This document shows positions 6,362-13,643 of a stretch of 14,694 bases of DNA, in pieces. The translations under genes and the position numbers were made by a program. Positions within the stretch are counted from its first letter, which is position 1, and each line of letters begins with the position of its first letter. Below the pieces are notes generated by a model. The model was not told the DNA's origin. It worked only from the letters and a program-made list of their open reading frames with translations, and ran no database searches. This DNA comes from Frankiales bacterium (lineage in GTDB: Bacteria > Actinomycetota > Actinomycetes > Mycobacteriales > SCTD01), in NCBI GenBank assembly GCA_025464695.1, contig JAODNQ010000218.1:1-14694 (forward strand), written 5' to 3'.

Positions 6362-6976
6362 GTGGGAGGCACGGTAGAGCGCCTGCAGCTGGACGCGACG
6401 TCGTGGGTCGACGTCGCCCGCGGCTGGCTGGAGGACCCGGACGAGGTGTACGCCGCGCTGGCCGAGCGGGCGCCGTGGAGGCAGGGGCAGGTCTGGGCGT
6501 ACGACCACCTGCGCGGCGAGAACCGGCTGTCGGCGTTCGTGCGGCCGTCGCTGGACGGGCCGCACCCGGCCTTGGTGACGGCGCACAAGCGGCTGCGGGC
6601 GGCCTACGGCGTCGAGCTCACCGGCATCGGGATGAGCTGGTACCGGGACGGCCGCGACGGGATGGGGGTGCACCGCGACAGCGACCTGCGCTGGTGCGAG
6701 AGCACGCTGATCGCCGTCGCCACGACCGGCGCGACCCGGCCGTGGCTCGTCGCGCCGGCCCGCGGGAAGGGCGCCGTCGTCGACCTGGCGCCCGCGGCCG
6801 GCGACCTCGTCGTCATGGGCGGGCGCGCGCAGGCCGACTGGCTGCACGGCGTCCCGCCGGTCCCCGGGCTGCGGGAGGGGCGGATCAGCCTGCAGTGGCG
6901 GTGGACCTCGCGGCAGGGGCGGCCGGAGACCGGCGGGGGCTCGCGGGCGGCCCGGCGGTACGGCGGCGGGCGGTAG
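6362..6976 (+). CDS. AlkB-type 2-oxoglutarate/Fe(II)-dependent dioxygenase
   Basis: Predicted to repair alkylated bases by oxidative demethylation, using Fe(II), O2 and 2-oxoglutarate. The 204-residue protein carries the full AlkB motif: His104-Arg-Asp106 (GVHRDSD), His162 (DWLHGVP) and the Arg174-x5-Arg180 pair (GRISLQWR) that binds 2-oxoglutarate and shapes the substrate pocket. MSWYRDGRDGMGVH and GDLVVMGG are further family strands. The first Arg of HRD replaces the Gly found in many actinobacterial homologues (HGD). The start is the GTG at 6362; no clear Shine-Dalgarno is present and an overlapping ATG at 6354 runs into a stop after seven codons, so translation may be leaderless. The last 20 residues (Gly/Arg-rich, from about 185) look disordered. 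Convergent with the peroxidase gene. A peptide- or tRNA-directed role cannot be excluded. Confidence 0.88.
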   Translation: MGGTVERLQLDATSWVDVARGWLEDPDEVYAALAERAPWRQGQVWAYDHLRGENRLSAFVRPSLDGPHPALVTAHKRLRAAYGVELTGIGMSWYRDGRDGMGVHRDSDLRWCESTLIAVATTGATRPWLVAPARGKGAVVDLAPAAGDLVVMGGRAQADWLHGVPPVPGLREGRISLQWRWTSRQGRPETGGGSRAARRYGGGR

Positions 6977-6989
6977 CGCGGAGGCTGCC

Positions 6990-7050
6990 TCAGCCCACCG
7001 CGGGCCTCAGCGGGCCGCGGGGTCAGCCCGCCGCGGGGGTCAGCGGCCGG
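6990..7050. repeat. Imperfect 17-base tandem repeat across the 3' end of the peroxidase gene
   Basis: Units beginning TCAGC recur at 6990 (TCAGCCCACCGCGGGCC), 7007 (TCAGCGGGCCGCGGGG), 7023 (TCAGCCCGCCGCGGGGG) and, partially, 7040 (TCAGCGGCCGG). The unit at 7023 contains the peroxidase stop codon and its last codons, so the copies at 6990 and 7007 look like duplicated gene ends lying past the stop. CCGCGG at 6998 and 7015 can pair, so the region might also help terminate the two converging transcripts. Confidence 0.5.
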
Positions 7051-7526
7051 CCCTCGACCGCCGCGGCGACGTCGGCCGCGATCTGCTCGGGCGTGGTCTT
7101 CGACCGGTAGCGCCGCAGGACGGTGCCGTCGCGACCGACCAGGAACTTCTCGAAGTTCCAGCGGACCCGCCCGGCCTTGCCCGACGCGTCCGCCGCCTCG
7201 GTCAGCACGGCGTAGAGGGGGTGCTGGTCGCGGCCGCGCACCTTGAGCTTGCCGTAGACGGGGAACGTCACGCCGTAGGTCAGCGCGCAGGCGGTGATGG
7301 CGTCGGGGCCGCCCGGCTCCTGGAACAGGAACTGGTTGCAGGGGAAGCCGAGGACCGAGAAGCCGTGCTCCCGGTAGGTCTCGTGCAGCGCTTCGAGGCC
7401 CTCGTACTGCGGGGTGAAGCCGCACTTGGAGGCCACGTTCACGGCGAGCAGCACCTCGCCCTCGTGCTCCCGGAGGGTCGTCGACGACCCGTCCAGCGCG
7501 GGGACGGGGACGTCGTAGAGGGTCAC
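7023..7526 (-). CDS. Glutathione peroxidase family protein (cysteine type)
   Basis: Reduces hydrogen peroxide and organic or lipid hydroperoxides in the cytoplasm. The 167-residue protein has the family landmarks in order: NVASKCGFTPQY with peroxidatic Cys35, GFPCNQF then QEPG with Gln69, and WNFEKFLV with Trp123-Asn124, completing the catalytic tetrad. Cys80 in ITACALTYGV matches the resolving cysteine of thioredoxin-dependent members, so thioredoxin (or an actinobacterial thiol system) rather than glutathione is the likelier reductant. Between NQF and QEPG it has Leu-Phe where Gly plus a variable residue is usual. The start is the GTG at 7526 with only a weak upstream AGG. It lies 52 bases after guaA on the same strand and may be partly co-transcribed, though a hairpin intervenes. 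Convergent with the AlkB-like gene. Confidence 0.93.
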   Translation of the reverse strand: MTLYDVPVPALDGSSTTLREHEGEVLLAVNVASKCGFTPQYEGLEALHETYREHGFSVLGFPCNQFLFQEPGGPDAITACALTYGVTFPVYGKLKVRGRDQHPLYAVLTEAADASGKAGRVRWNFEKFLVGRDGTVLRRYRSKTTPEQIAADVAAAVEGRPLTPAAG

Positions 7527-7542
7527 GCGGTCAGCCTGTCAC

Positions 7543-7568
7543 CCGAGCCGCGCCGCCGTGCGGGTCGG
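7543..7568 (-). terminator. Possible hairpin between guaA and the peroxidase gene
   Basis: On the minus strand CCGA-C-CCGC pairs with GCGG-C-TCGG, eight base pairs with one mismatch, around an eight-base loop, starting 11 bases after the guaA stop. No T-run follows. It could terminate or attenuate the guaA transcript ahead of the peroxidase gene. Such stems arise easily in GC-rich DNA, so this is tentative. Confidence 0.3.
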
Positions 7569-7578
7569 GCCGGTAGGC

Positions 7579-9144
7579 CTACTCCCACTCGATCGTGCCC
7601 GGCGGCTTGCTCGTCACGTCGAGCACCACGCGGTTGACCTCGCGCACCTCGTTCGTGATGCGGGTCGAGATCCGGGCGAGGACGTCGTAGGGGATGCGCG
7701 ACCAGTCGGCGGTCATCGCGTCCTCCGAGCTGACCGGTCGGAGCACCACGGGGTGGCCGTACGTGCGGCCGTCGCCCTGGACGCCGACGCTGCGGACGTC
7801 GGCCAGCAGCACGACGGGGCACTGCCAGACGTCGCGGTCCAGGCCGGCCGCGGTGAGCTCCTCGCGGGCGATCGCGTCGGCCTCGCGCAGCAGCTCGAGG
7901 CGGTCGCGGGTGACCTCGCCGATGATCCGGATGCCGAGGCCAGGGCCCGGGAACGGCTGGCGCCACACGATCGGCTCGGGCAGGCCGAGCTCGAGCCCGA
8001 GGGCGCGCACCTCGTCCTTGAACATCATCCGGAGCGGCTCGACGAGGGCGAACTGCAGGTCGTCCGGCAGCCCCCCGACGTTGTGGTGGCTCTTGATGTT
8101 CGACGTCCCCGCACCGCCACCCGACTCGACGACGTCGGGGTAGAGCGTCCCCTGCACGAGGAACTCGACGTCGCCCTCCTTGTCGATCTCGCGCGCCTCG
8201 GCCTCGAACACGCGGATGAACTCGCGGCCGATCACCTTCCGCTTGGTCTCGGGGTCGGTGATGCCGGCCAGCGCGTCGAGGAACTGGTCGGCGACCTTCG
8301 CGACCCGCAGCGCGACACCCGTCGAGGCCACGAAGTCCTGCTCGACCTGCTCGGCCTCGCCCTTGCGCAGCAGCCCGTGGTCGACGAAGACGCAGGTGAG
8401 CTGGTCACCGACGGCGCGCTGCACGAGGGCCGCCGCGACGGCGCTGTCGACCCCGCCGGACAGCCCGCAGACGACGCGCTTGTCGCCGACCTGGGCCCGG
8501 ATCCGCTCGACCTGCTCCTCGACGATGTTGACCATCGTCCAGGTGGGCCGGCAGCCGGCGCCCTCGAGCAGGAACTTCTTGAGCACCGCCTGGCCGTGCT
8601 CGCTGTGCAGCACCTCGGGGTGGAACTGCACGCCGTACAGCCCGCGCGCGGTGTCCTCGAAGGCGGCGACCGGCGTCTCGGGGGTCGAGGCGGTGACGGC
8701 GAAGCCCAGGGGCGCCTCGGACACGGCGTCGTTGTGCGACATCCACACCGACTGCGTCGCCGGCAGCCCGCTGAACAGCACGCCCGGGTCGACGACGGCC
8801 AGCGCGGTGCGCCCGAACTCGGCCGTGCCGGTGCGCGCGACCGTGCCGCCGAGGGAGGCGGCCATGGCCTGGAAGCCGTAGCAGATGCCGAAGGTCGGGA
8901 CGCCGGTGAGGAAGAAGTCGGGGTCGAGCTGCGGGGCCCCGGGCGCGTACACGGACGACGGGCCGCCGGACAGGATCACGGCCTTGGGCGCGCGCGCCCG
9001 GATCTCCTCGGCGGTGATCGTGTGGGGCACGACCTCCGAGTACACGTGGCACTCGCGGACGCGACGAGCGATCAGCTGCGCGTACTGCGCCCCGAAGTCG
9101 ACGACGAGGACCAGGTCGGCGTCTGCTGCCGGGTGCGCGCTCAC
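7579..9144 (-). CDS. guaA: GMP synthase (glutamine-hydrolysing)
   Basis: Converts XMP to GMP using ATP and glutamine (EC 6.3.5.2), the last step of de novo GMP synthesis. The 521-residue length is normal. The class I amidotransferase domain (about 8-195) has the triad Cys88 (GICYGFQ), His175 and Glu177 (VQFHPEV). The ATP pyrophosphatase domain (from about 200) has the P-loop SGGVDS at 229-234. The C-terminal dimerisation and XMP-binding part has [17 protein letters not shown] and ends with the family signature KPPGTIEWE. The start is the GTG at 9144, just before the first conserved strand ([21 protein letters not shown]); readings extending to 9423 run antisense into the facing gene. There is no ribosome binding site, but TAGCCT seven bases before the GTG fits leaderless initiation. 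guaB3 lies further upstream on the same strand, as in other actinobacteria. Confidence 0.98.
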   Translation of the reverse strand: MSAHPAADADLVLVVDFGAQYAQLIARRVRECHVYSEVVPHTITAEEIRARAPKAVILSGGPSSVYAPGAPQLDPDFFLTGVPTFGICYGFQAMAASLGGTVARTGTAEFGRTALAVVDPGVLFSGLPATQSVWMSHNDAVSEAPLGFAVTASTPETPVAAFEDTARGLYGVQFHPEVLHSEHGQAVLKKFLLEGAGCRPTWTMVNIVEEQVERIRAQVGDKRVVCGLSGGVDSAVAAALVQRAVGDQLTCVFVDHGLLRKGEAEQVEQDFVASTGVALRVAKVADQFLDALAGITDPETKRKVIGREFIRVFEAEAREIDKEGDVEFLVQGTLYPDVVESGGGAGTSNIKSHHNVGGLPDDLQFALVEPLRMMFKDEVRALGLELGLPEPIVWRQPFPGPGLGIRIIGEVTRDRLELLREADAIAREELTAAGLDRDVWQCPVVLLADVRSVGVQGDGRTYGHPVVLRPVSSEDAMTADWSRIPYDVLARISTRITNEVREVNRVVLDVTSKPPGTIEWE

Positions 9145-9157
9145 CGGGCCGAGGCTA
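9145..9157 (-). promoter_or_regulatory. Putative leaderless -10 element for guaA
   Basis: On the minus strand TAGCCT (9152-9157) matches TANNNT and is followed by exactly seven bases before the GTG start, the spacing expected when transcription begins at the first base of the start codon. No Shine-Dalgarno competes. A -35 box is not convincing (weak candidates near 9175-9180). Confidence 0.45.
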
Positions 9158-9204
9158 CCGGCGGGGGGCAAGGCTCCGGACGGGTCAGCGCGGCGGCCGG
9201 GTGG

Positions 9205-9217
9205 CAGCATCGCCGCG
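9205..9217 (+). promoter_or_regulatory. Putative leaderless -10 element for the GNAT-aacS operon
   Basis: CAGCAT (9205-9210) keeps the key A2 and T6 of TANNNT and is followed by seven bases before the GTG at 9218. No Shine-Dalgarno is present. Together with the guaA element on the other strand it makes a 73-base divergent promoter region. Weaker than the guaA element because the first T is C. Confidence 0.35.
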
Positions 9218-9943
9218 GTGACGCGCGAGCGGGAGGCGGTGCTGCAGCACTGGCGCCGTGACGCCCTGACCCGGCCCGCGGGGGCGGTGCTCGACCTCGG
9301 GGACGCGCAGGCCCACAGCACCGGCATCGCGGTCCCGCAGTGGAACGGCCTGCTGCTGCGCCGGGTCCCCGAGGACGCCGGCCTGTACGCCGAGGCCGCC
9401 GCCTGGTTCGCCGGCCGGGGCATGCCCTACGGCGTGGTCGTGCCCGAGGAGCTCGACCACGCGCCGCCCGGAGCCACCCTCCGGCACGACCTGCCGGTGC
9501 TGCGCCGGTCGCTGGCCGACCTGCCGCCGCTGCCGCGCCTGGCCTACGACGACGCCCCGACGGCGGCCGTGGTGGCCGACGTCCAGGCGGCGGCCTTCGA
9601 GGACCTGCCCGCCCTCGACCTCGCCTTCGTGGCCCCCGTCCTGTCCGCTCCGTGGCGCCGCACGGTCGTCGTCGCGGAGGAGGGGGAGCCGGTCGCGACC
9701 GCGTGCGTGTCCCTCGGCGGGGAGCGCGAGGCGGTCGTCTTCGACGTCGCCGTGCTCCCCCGCGCCCAGCGCCGCGGCCTGGGGCGGGCCGTGACCCTGT
9801 GGTGCCTGCACGAGGCGGCGTCGGCCGGAGCCGACCTCGTCGTCCTCAACCCCTCCGACGCGGGGCGGGCGCTCTACGCCGGGCTCGACTTCGTCCCGGC
9901 CCCCTCGTGGCGCATCTGGCGACCCGCCACACTGCCCGCATGA
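9218..9943 (+). CDS. GNAT family N-acetyltransferase coupled to acetoacetyl-CoA synthetase
   Basis: A 241-residue protein. Residues about 107-235 form a GNAT domain: [16 protein letters not shown], then [17 protein letters not shown], then [19 protein letters not shown], where Gln184-Arg-Arg-Gly-Leu-Gly189 is the canonical acetyl-CoA pyrophosphate loop, then [21 protein letters not shown]. The first 100 residues are less conserved and may be a degenerate second GNAT-like half (inference). The start is the GTG at 9218, facing guaA; the open frame upstream overlaps guaA antisense and is not used. Its TGA (9941-9943) overlaps the ATG of the next gene as ATGA, so the two are almost certainly translated together. 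This makes lysine acetylation of the synthetase an attractive hypothesis, since AMP-forming acyl-CoA ligases are known targets of GNAT enzymes. A small-molecule acceptor remains possible. Confidence 0.85.
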   Translation: MTREREAVLQHWRRDALTRPAGAVLDLGDAQAHSTGIAVPQWNGLLLRRVPEDAGLYAEAAAWFAGRGMPYGVVVPEELDHAPPGATLRHDLPVLRRSLADLPPLPRLAYDDAPTAAVVADVQAAAFEDLPALDLAFVAPVLSAPWRRTVVVAEEGEPVATACVSLGGEREAVVFDVAVLPRAQRRGLGRAVTLWCLHEAASAGADLVVLNPSDAGRALYAGLDFVPAPSWRIWRPATLPA

Positions 9944-11925
9944 GCGACGTCCTGTGGACCCCGTCCCCTGACCGCGTGGCCGCCTCCCGCCTCACGGCCT
10001 TCGCCGCGCAGGCGCGCGACCGGTACGGGGTGGAGGTGGACGGCGACTACGAGGCGCTGTGGCGCTGGTCGGTGGAGCACCTGGAGAACTTCTGGGCGCT
10101 GGTCTGGGAGCACTTCGAGGTCGGCGGCGGCTACGACGCCGTGGTCGACTCGCGCCGCATGCCGGGCGCGCGCTGGTTCACGGGCGCCCGGCTCAACCTG
10201 GCCGCCCGGGTGCTGGCCCGGCGCGGCGACGGCGACGCCCTCGTGGCGGTGTCCGAGGACGGCACGACGACGACGCTGTCCTGGGACGAGCTCCGGGGCC
10301 AGGTCGGCGCGCTCACCGCGACCCTGCGGGGGCTCGGCGTCGGGCAGGGCGACCGCGTGGTGGCGTACCTGCCGAACACGCCGCACGCCGTCGTGGCGCT
10401 GCTCGCCGTGGCGAGCCTCGGCGCGGTCTGGTCGACGTGCGGGCCCGACATCGGGCCGCGCAGCGCCGTCGACCGCTTCGGCCAGCTGTCCCCCAAGGTC
10501 CTGCTCACCGTCGACGGCTACCGCTTCAACGGCCGCGACCACGACCGCCGCGAGGCCGTCGCGGAGCTGCTCACCGGGCTGCCGACCGTCGAGGCCGTCG
10601 TCCACGTCCCGTTCGCCGCACCGCTCCCCACCGACCGGCAGGTGGTCGCCTGGGCCGACGCCGTGGCCGACGTCTGCGAGCCCGACGTCCTCGAGCTCGA
10701 CGCCGAGGCGCCGCTGTGGGTCGTGTACTCCTCCGGCACGACGGGGCTGCCGAAGGGACTCGTGCACAGCCACGTCGGCGTCCTGCTGGTCGGCCTCGTG
10801 CAGCACGGGCTGCAGTACGACGTCCGCGAGGGCGACCGCTTCTTCTGGTACAGCTCGACCAGCTGGATCATGTGGAACGTCAACCTGTCGAGCCTGCTGC
10901 TCGGCGCCACCGCCGTCCTCTACGACGGCAGCCCGCTGTCTCCCGGCCCGGACCGGCTGTGGCAGCTCGCCGGGGAGCAGCGGCTGACCGTGCTCGGCAC
11001 CAACCCCGGGCACCTGCTCGCCTGCGAGAAGGCCGGGCTCTCGCCCGGGCGCGACCACGACCTGTCGTCGCTGCGCGGCGTCGGCTCCACGGGCTCGCCC
11101 CTGCCGGCGTCGTCGTTCCGGTGGGTGTACGAGCACGTCGGGGACGACCTGGCGATGCACGTCATCAGCGGCGGCACCGACTTCGCGGCCGCGCTGCTGT
11201 GCGACGCGCCCTGGCTCCCCGTGACCGCCGGCGAGATGTCGTGCCGGGGGCTCGGCATCGCCCTCGAGGCGTGGGACGCGGAGGGCCGGCCGCTGGTCGA
11301 CGAGGTCGGGGAGCTGGTCCTCACCGCACCCCTGCCGTCGATGCCGCTGCGCATCTGGGGTGACGACGACGGCAGCCGCTACGCCGGCGCCTACTTCGAC
11401 CCGCCCTACGAGGAGTGGCCGGAGCTGCCGTCGGGAGGAGCGGTCTGGCGGCACGGCGACTGGGTCACGATCACCTCCCGCGGCACGGGCGTCGTCCACG
11501 GCCGCAGCGACTCGACCCTCAACCGGCACGGCGTCCGCATGGGCAGCGCCGACCTGTACGCCGCCGTCGAGGCGATGCCCGAGGTGGTCGAGGCGCTGGT
11601 GCTCGGCGTCGAGCAGAGCGACGGCGGCTACTGGCTGCCGCTGTTCGTCGTCCTCGCCGACGGCGTCGCCCTCGACGACGACCTCGTGGCCCGGATCCGG
11701 CAGCGGGTGCGCGAGCAGGCGTCGCCCCGGCACGTGCCGGACGAGGTCGTGCAGGTGCCGGCCGTGCCGCGGACGGCGACGGGCAAGAAGCTCGAGGTCC
11801 CGCTCAAGCGCATGGCGCAGGGGGTCCCGGTGGACCAGGCGCTGAACCTCGGTTCGGTGGGCGACCCGTCGTCGGTCGAGTGGTTCGTGGGCTACCTGGC
11901 GGGTCGCGGGGCCGGCGAGGCGTGA
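9940..11925 (+). CDS. aacS: Acetoacetyl-CoA synthetase (acetoacetate-CoA ligase)
   Basis: Activates acetoacetate to acetoacetyl-CoA with ATP (AMP-forming, EC 6.2.1.16). The 661-residue length fits this family. Features in order: an N-terminal acetyl-CoA-synthetase-type segment (YEALWRWSVEHLENFW), the P-loop YSSGTTGLPKG at 263-273 followed by LVHSH, FFWYSSTSWIMWN, the ISGGTDF adenine-binding loop, WRHGDW, and the A10 motif PRTATGKKLEVPLKR with catalytic Lys616. The family-typical CGPDIG-x5-DRFGQLSPKV and the C-terminal LxPLKR-to-NxGS segment separate it from acetyl-CoA synthetases. The ATG at 9940 overlaps the upstream GNAT stop by four bases. With the hydroxybutyrate dehydrogenase at 547-1317 it gives a route from 3-hydroxybutyrate to acetoacetyl-CoA for PHB or ketone use. 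Lys616 is a plausible target of the co-encoded acetyltransferase. Confidence 0.95.
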   Translation: MSDVLWTPSPDRVAASRLTAFAAQARDRYGVEVDGDYEALWRWSVEHLENFWALVWEHFEVGGGYDAVVDSRRMPGARWFTGARLNLAARVLARRGDGDALVAVSEDGTTTTLSWDELRGQVGALTATLRGLGVGQGDRVVAYLPNTPHAVVALLAVASLGAVWSTCGPDIGPRSAVDRFGQLSPKVLLTVDGYRFNGRDHDRREAVAELLTGLPTVEAVVHVPFAAPLPTDRQVVAWADAVADVCEPDVLELDAEAPLWVVYSSGTTGLPKGLVHSHVGVLLVGLVQHGLQYDVREGDRFFWYSSTSWIMWNVNLSSLLLGATAVLYDGSPLSPGPDRLWQLAGEQRLTVLGTNPGHLLACEKAGLSPGRDHDLSSLRGVGSTGSPLPASSFRWVYEHVGDDLAMHVISGGTDFAAALLCDAPWLPVTAGEMSCRGLGIALEAWDAEGRPLVDEVGELVLTAPLPSMPLRIWGDDDGSRYAGAYFDPPYEEWPELPSGGAVWRHGDWVTITSRGTGVVHGRSDSTLNRHGVRMGSADLYAAVEAMPEVVEALVLGVEQSDGGYWLPLFVVLADGVALDDDLVARIRQRVREQASPRHVPDEVVQVPAVPRTATGKKLEVPLKRMAQGVPVDQALNLGSVGDPSSVEWFVGYLAGRGAGEA

Positions 11926-11992
11926 CCCGGGCGGGGGATCTGTCCCGTCCCTTGTGACCAGTCGCCCGCGCGGCGGCAGGTCCGGCCCGGTC

Positions 11993-12013
11993 GGGGTGCC
12001 ACGCTGGCACTCC
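11993..12013. other. Inverted repeat just upstream of the GGDEF gene
   Basis: GTGCCA (11996-12001) and TGGCAC (12005-12010) form a perfect six-base inverted repeat around CGC, extendable to nine pairs (11993-12013) with one G-T wobble. It lies 12 bases before the ribosome binding site of the GAF-GGDEF gene in a 109-base gap. It may be an operator or a 5' leader hairpin. The rest of the gap shows only a ragged GC stem near 11931-11953, which could terminate aacS, and no confident promoter. Confidence 0.45.
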
Positions 12014-12025
12014 CCCCACCTCCCC

Positions 12026-12030
12026 GGAGG
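12026..12030 (+). promoter_or_regulatory. Ribosome binding site choosing the start of the GGDEF gene
   Basis: GGAGG lies four bases before the GTG at 12035. The longer reading from 11954 has no ribosome binding site, would translate the inverted repeat, and adds 27 residues with no conserved pattern, so 12035 is chosen. Confidence 0.7.
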
Positions 12031-12034
12031 CCCC

Positions 12035-13630
12035 GTGCCCGTCTCCCAGCACGCCGAGCGGCTGCGCCGTGCCGCGCTGCACGCCTACGACGTGCTGGAC
12101 AGCGAGCCCCTGCCCGAGCTCGGCGACATCGTCGAGCTGGCCGCCCTGCTCACGGCCTGCCCGGTGGCCGCCGTCAACCTGCTGGACGACACCTCGCAGC
12201 GCCAGCCGGCCGTGTTCGGGACCCAGCCGTGCACCGTCCCGATCGCCGACAGCCTCTGCCGGATCGCGGTCCGCGAGGAGCGGCTCGTCGCCGTGTCCGA
12301 CGCGTCGGCGGTGCCCGAGTTCGCGACCAGCCCGTTCGTCGACGGCCGGTCGGGCGCCGTCCGCACCTACGCCGCCGTGCCCCTGGTGGTGGCCGACGGC
12401 ACCGTCCTCGGGACGCTCTGCGTCGTCGACGACCAGGTCCGCACGCTGACCCCGGCGCAGCTGCGCGGCCTGGAGCTGCTGGCCGCGCAGGTCGTCGCCG
12501 CCCTGGAGAGCCGCCGGCAGCGGCGCCGGCTGACCTCGGCGATCGACGAGCTCGACCGCCTGGCCCACGTCGACGGGCTGACCGGCCTGGTCAACCGGTC
12601 CGCGGTGACCCGGCTGCTGGACCGGGCCTGCCGGGTCGGCGGCTGGGGGCTGCTCTTCCTCGACGTCGACGACTTCAAGCGCGTCAACGACGTGCACGGC
12701 CACGCCACCGGCGACCTCGCGCTCCGGGAGGTCGCGGCGCGCGTGCGGTCGGCCCTGCGCCCCGAGGACCTGCCCGGCCGCTGGGCCGGTGACGAGCTCG
12801 TCGTCCTGCTCCCCGGCTGCGCGACGTCGGACGCCGTCGCCGAGGTCGGCCGCCGGGTCCAGGCGGCGGTGGCCGCGCCCTTCCGGGTCGACGGCCTGCC
12901 GGTCCGCCTGTCGGTCAGCGTCGGCGCCACCCTGGTGCAGGCCGGCAGCGACCCGGTCCAGGTGCTGCGGGCCGCGGACTGTGCGATGTACGCCGACAAG
13001 CGGCTGGCCCGCACCCGCTGCCTGCCTGCGCCGGCCGCCCCGCTCGGGTTCCGGCAGCGCGACGAGCTCACCCTCGAGACGCAGCGCCTCGGCGCCATCG
13101 ACCGCCTGCACGCGCTGCAGCGGACCACCGCCGCGGCGCAGCAGTCCGCGACCCGCAGCCGGACCCAGCGCGAGGCCACCGCGCGCCGGCAGGGGGTCCT
13201 GCTCAGCCAGAACGCGGCGCTGCAGGCGCACGCGGCGGAGCACCTCGTCCTGACGGCGCAGCTGCTCGTCGCCCACAAGCCGCGCGTGGTGCTCGCGCAC
13301 GCCGACGCCGGGTTCCGCGGCCTGCTCGCCGAGGCCCTGCACGAGCGCGGCCTGCAGGTGGTGTCCTGCACCTCCGACGGCGCCCAGACCGTCGGGGTGT
13401 GCCTGGCCGAGCAGCCTGACCTGCTGGTGCTGCAGGACGGGCTGCCGGACGGCACCGGCGTCGTCGAGGAGGTGCTGGCCGGCTGTCCCGCGACGCTGGT
13501 GGTCGCCCAGGCCGAGCGCGGCGCGCGGGAGCTCCTGCTGCGCGACGCCGGGGCCACCTACGTCTTCCCCGAGGGCACGGCGCCGTCGTCGGTGTCCGAG
13601 GACCTGCGCCGGCTGGTCGGGGTCGGCTGA
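12035..13630 (+). CDS. GAF-GGDEF diguanylate cyclase-like protein with C-terminal pseudo-receiver
   Basis: A 531-residue soluble signalling protein. Residues about 8-160 are a GAF domain opening with the typical RAALHAYDVLDSEP helix and containing PLVVADGTVLGTLCVVD. Residues about 165-325 are a GGDEF domain: HVDGLTGLVNR, LDVDDFKRVND with metal-site Asp210, and signature AGDEL at 251-255 instead of GGDEF. The inhibitory RxxD site is intact (Arg242-Pro-Glu-Asp245), exactly placed ahead of the signature. Residues about 335-415 are a long helical, Gln/Arg/Ala-rich linker. Residues about 417-531 resemble a receiver domain, but the phospho-acceptor position is Gln467 (LLVLQDGLPDG), the N-terminal acidic pair reads His422-Ala423, and the switch Thr and conserved Lys are missing. 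It may make, or only bind, cyclic di-GMP. The stop lies in a palindrome shared with guaB3. No membrane segment is seen. Confidence 0.9.
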   Translation: MPVSQHAERLRRAALHAYDVLDSEPLPELGDIVELAALLTACPVAAVNLLDDTSQRQPAVFGTQPCTVPIADSLCRIAVREERLVAVSDASAVPEFATSPFVDGRSGAVRTYAAVPLVVADGTVLGTLCVVDDQVRTLTPAQLRGLELLAAQVVAALESRRQRRRLTSAIDELDRLAHVDGLTGLVNRSAVTRLLDRACRVGGWGLLFLDVDDFKRVNDVHGHATGDLALREVAARVRSALRPEDLPGRWAGDELVVLLPGCATSDAVAEVGRRVQAAVAAPFRVDGLPVRLSVSVGATLVQAGSDPVQVLRAADCAMYADKRLARTRCLPAPAAPLGFRQRDELTLETQRLGAIDRLHALQRTTAAAQQSATRSRTQREATARRQGVLLSQNAALQAHAAEHLVLTAQLLVAHKPRVVLAHADAGFRGLLAEALHERGLQVVSCTSDGAQTVGVCLAEQPDLLVLQDGLPDGTGVVEEVLAGCPATLVVAQAERGARELLLRDAGATYVFPEGTAPSSVSEDLRRLVGVG

Positions 13631-13643
13631 CCCGTCGGGTCAG
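13627..13643. terminator. Palindrome carrying both convergent stop codons
   Basis: CTGACCC-GTC-GGGTCAG is a perfect seven-base inverted repeat with a three-base loop, extendable by GG/CC past one bulge. The TGA of the GGDEF gene (13628-13630) and the TGA of guaB3 (13640-13642 on the minus strand) are the two arms, nine bases apart. A bidirectional terminator is a reasonable reading, though no T-run flanks it. Confidence 0.45.

Noticed and set aside
9145..9423. Extension of guaA to an upstream start at 9423.
   Set aside because: It overlaps the facing GNAT gene antisense, and the conserved amidotransferase domain begins right after the GTG at 9144.
12005..12010. TGGCAC as a sigma-54 -24 element.
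   Set aside because: No TTGC[AT] -12 partner follows, and actinobacteria generally lack sigma-54; it is better explained as one arm of the inverted repeat.
11954..12034. An N-terminal extension of the GGDEF protein from 11954.
   Set aside because: No ribosome binding site, no conserved residues, and it would run through the inverted repeat; GGAGG four bases before 12035 fixes the later start.
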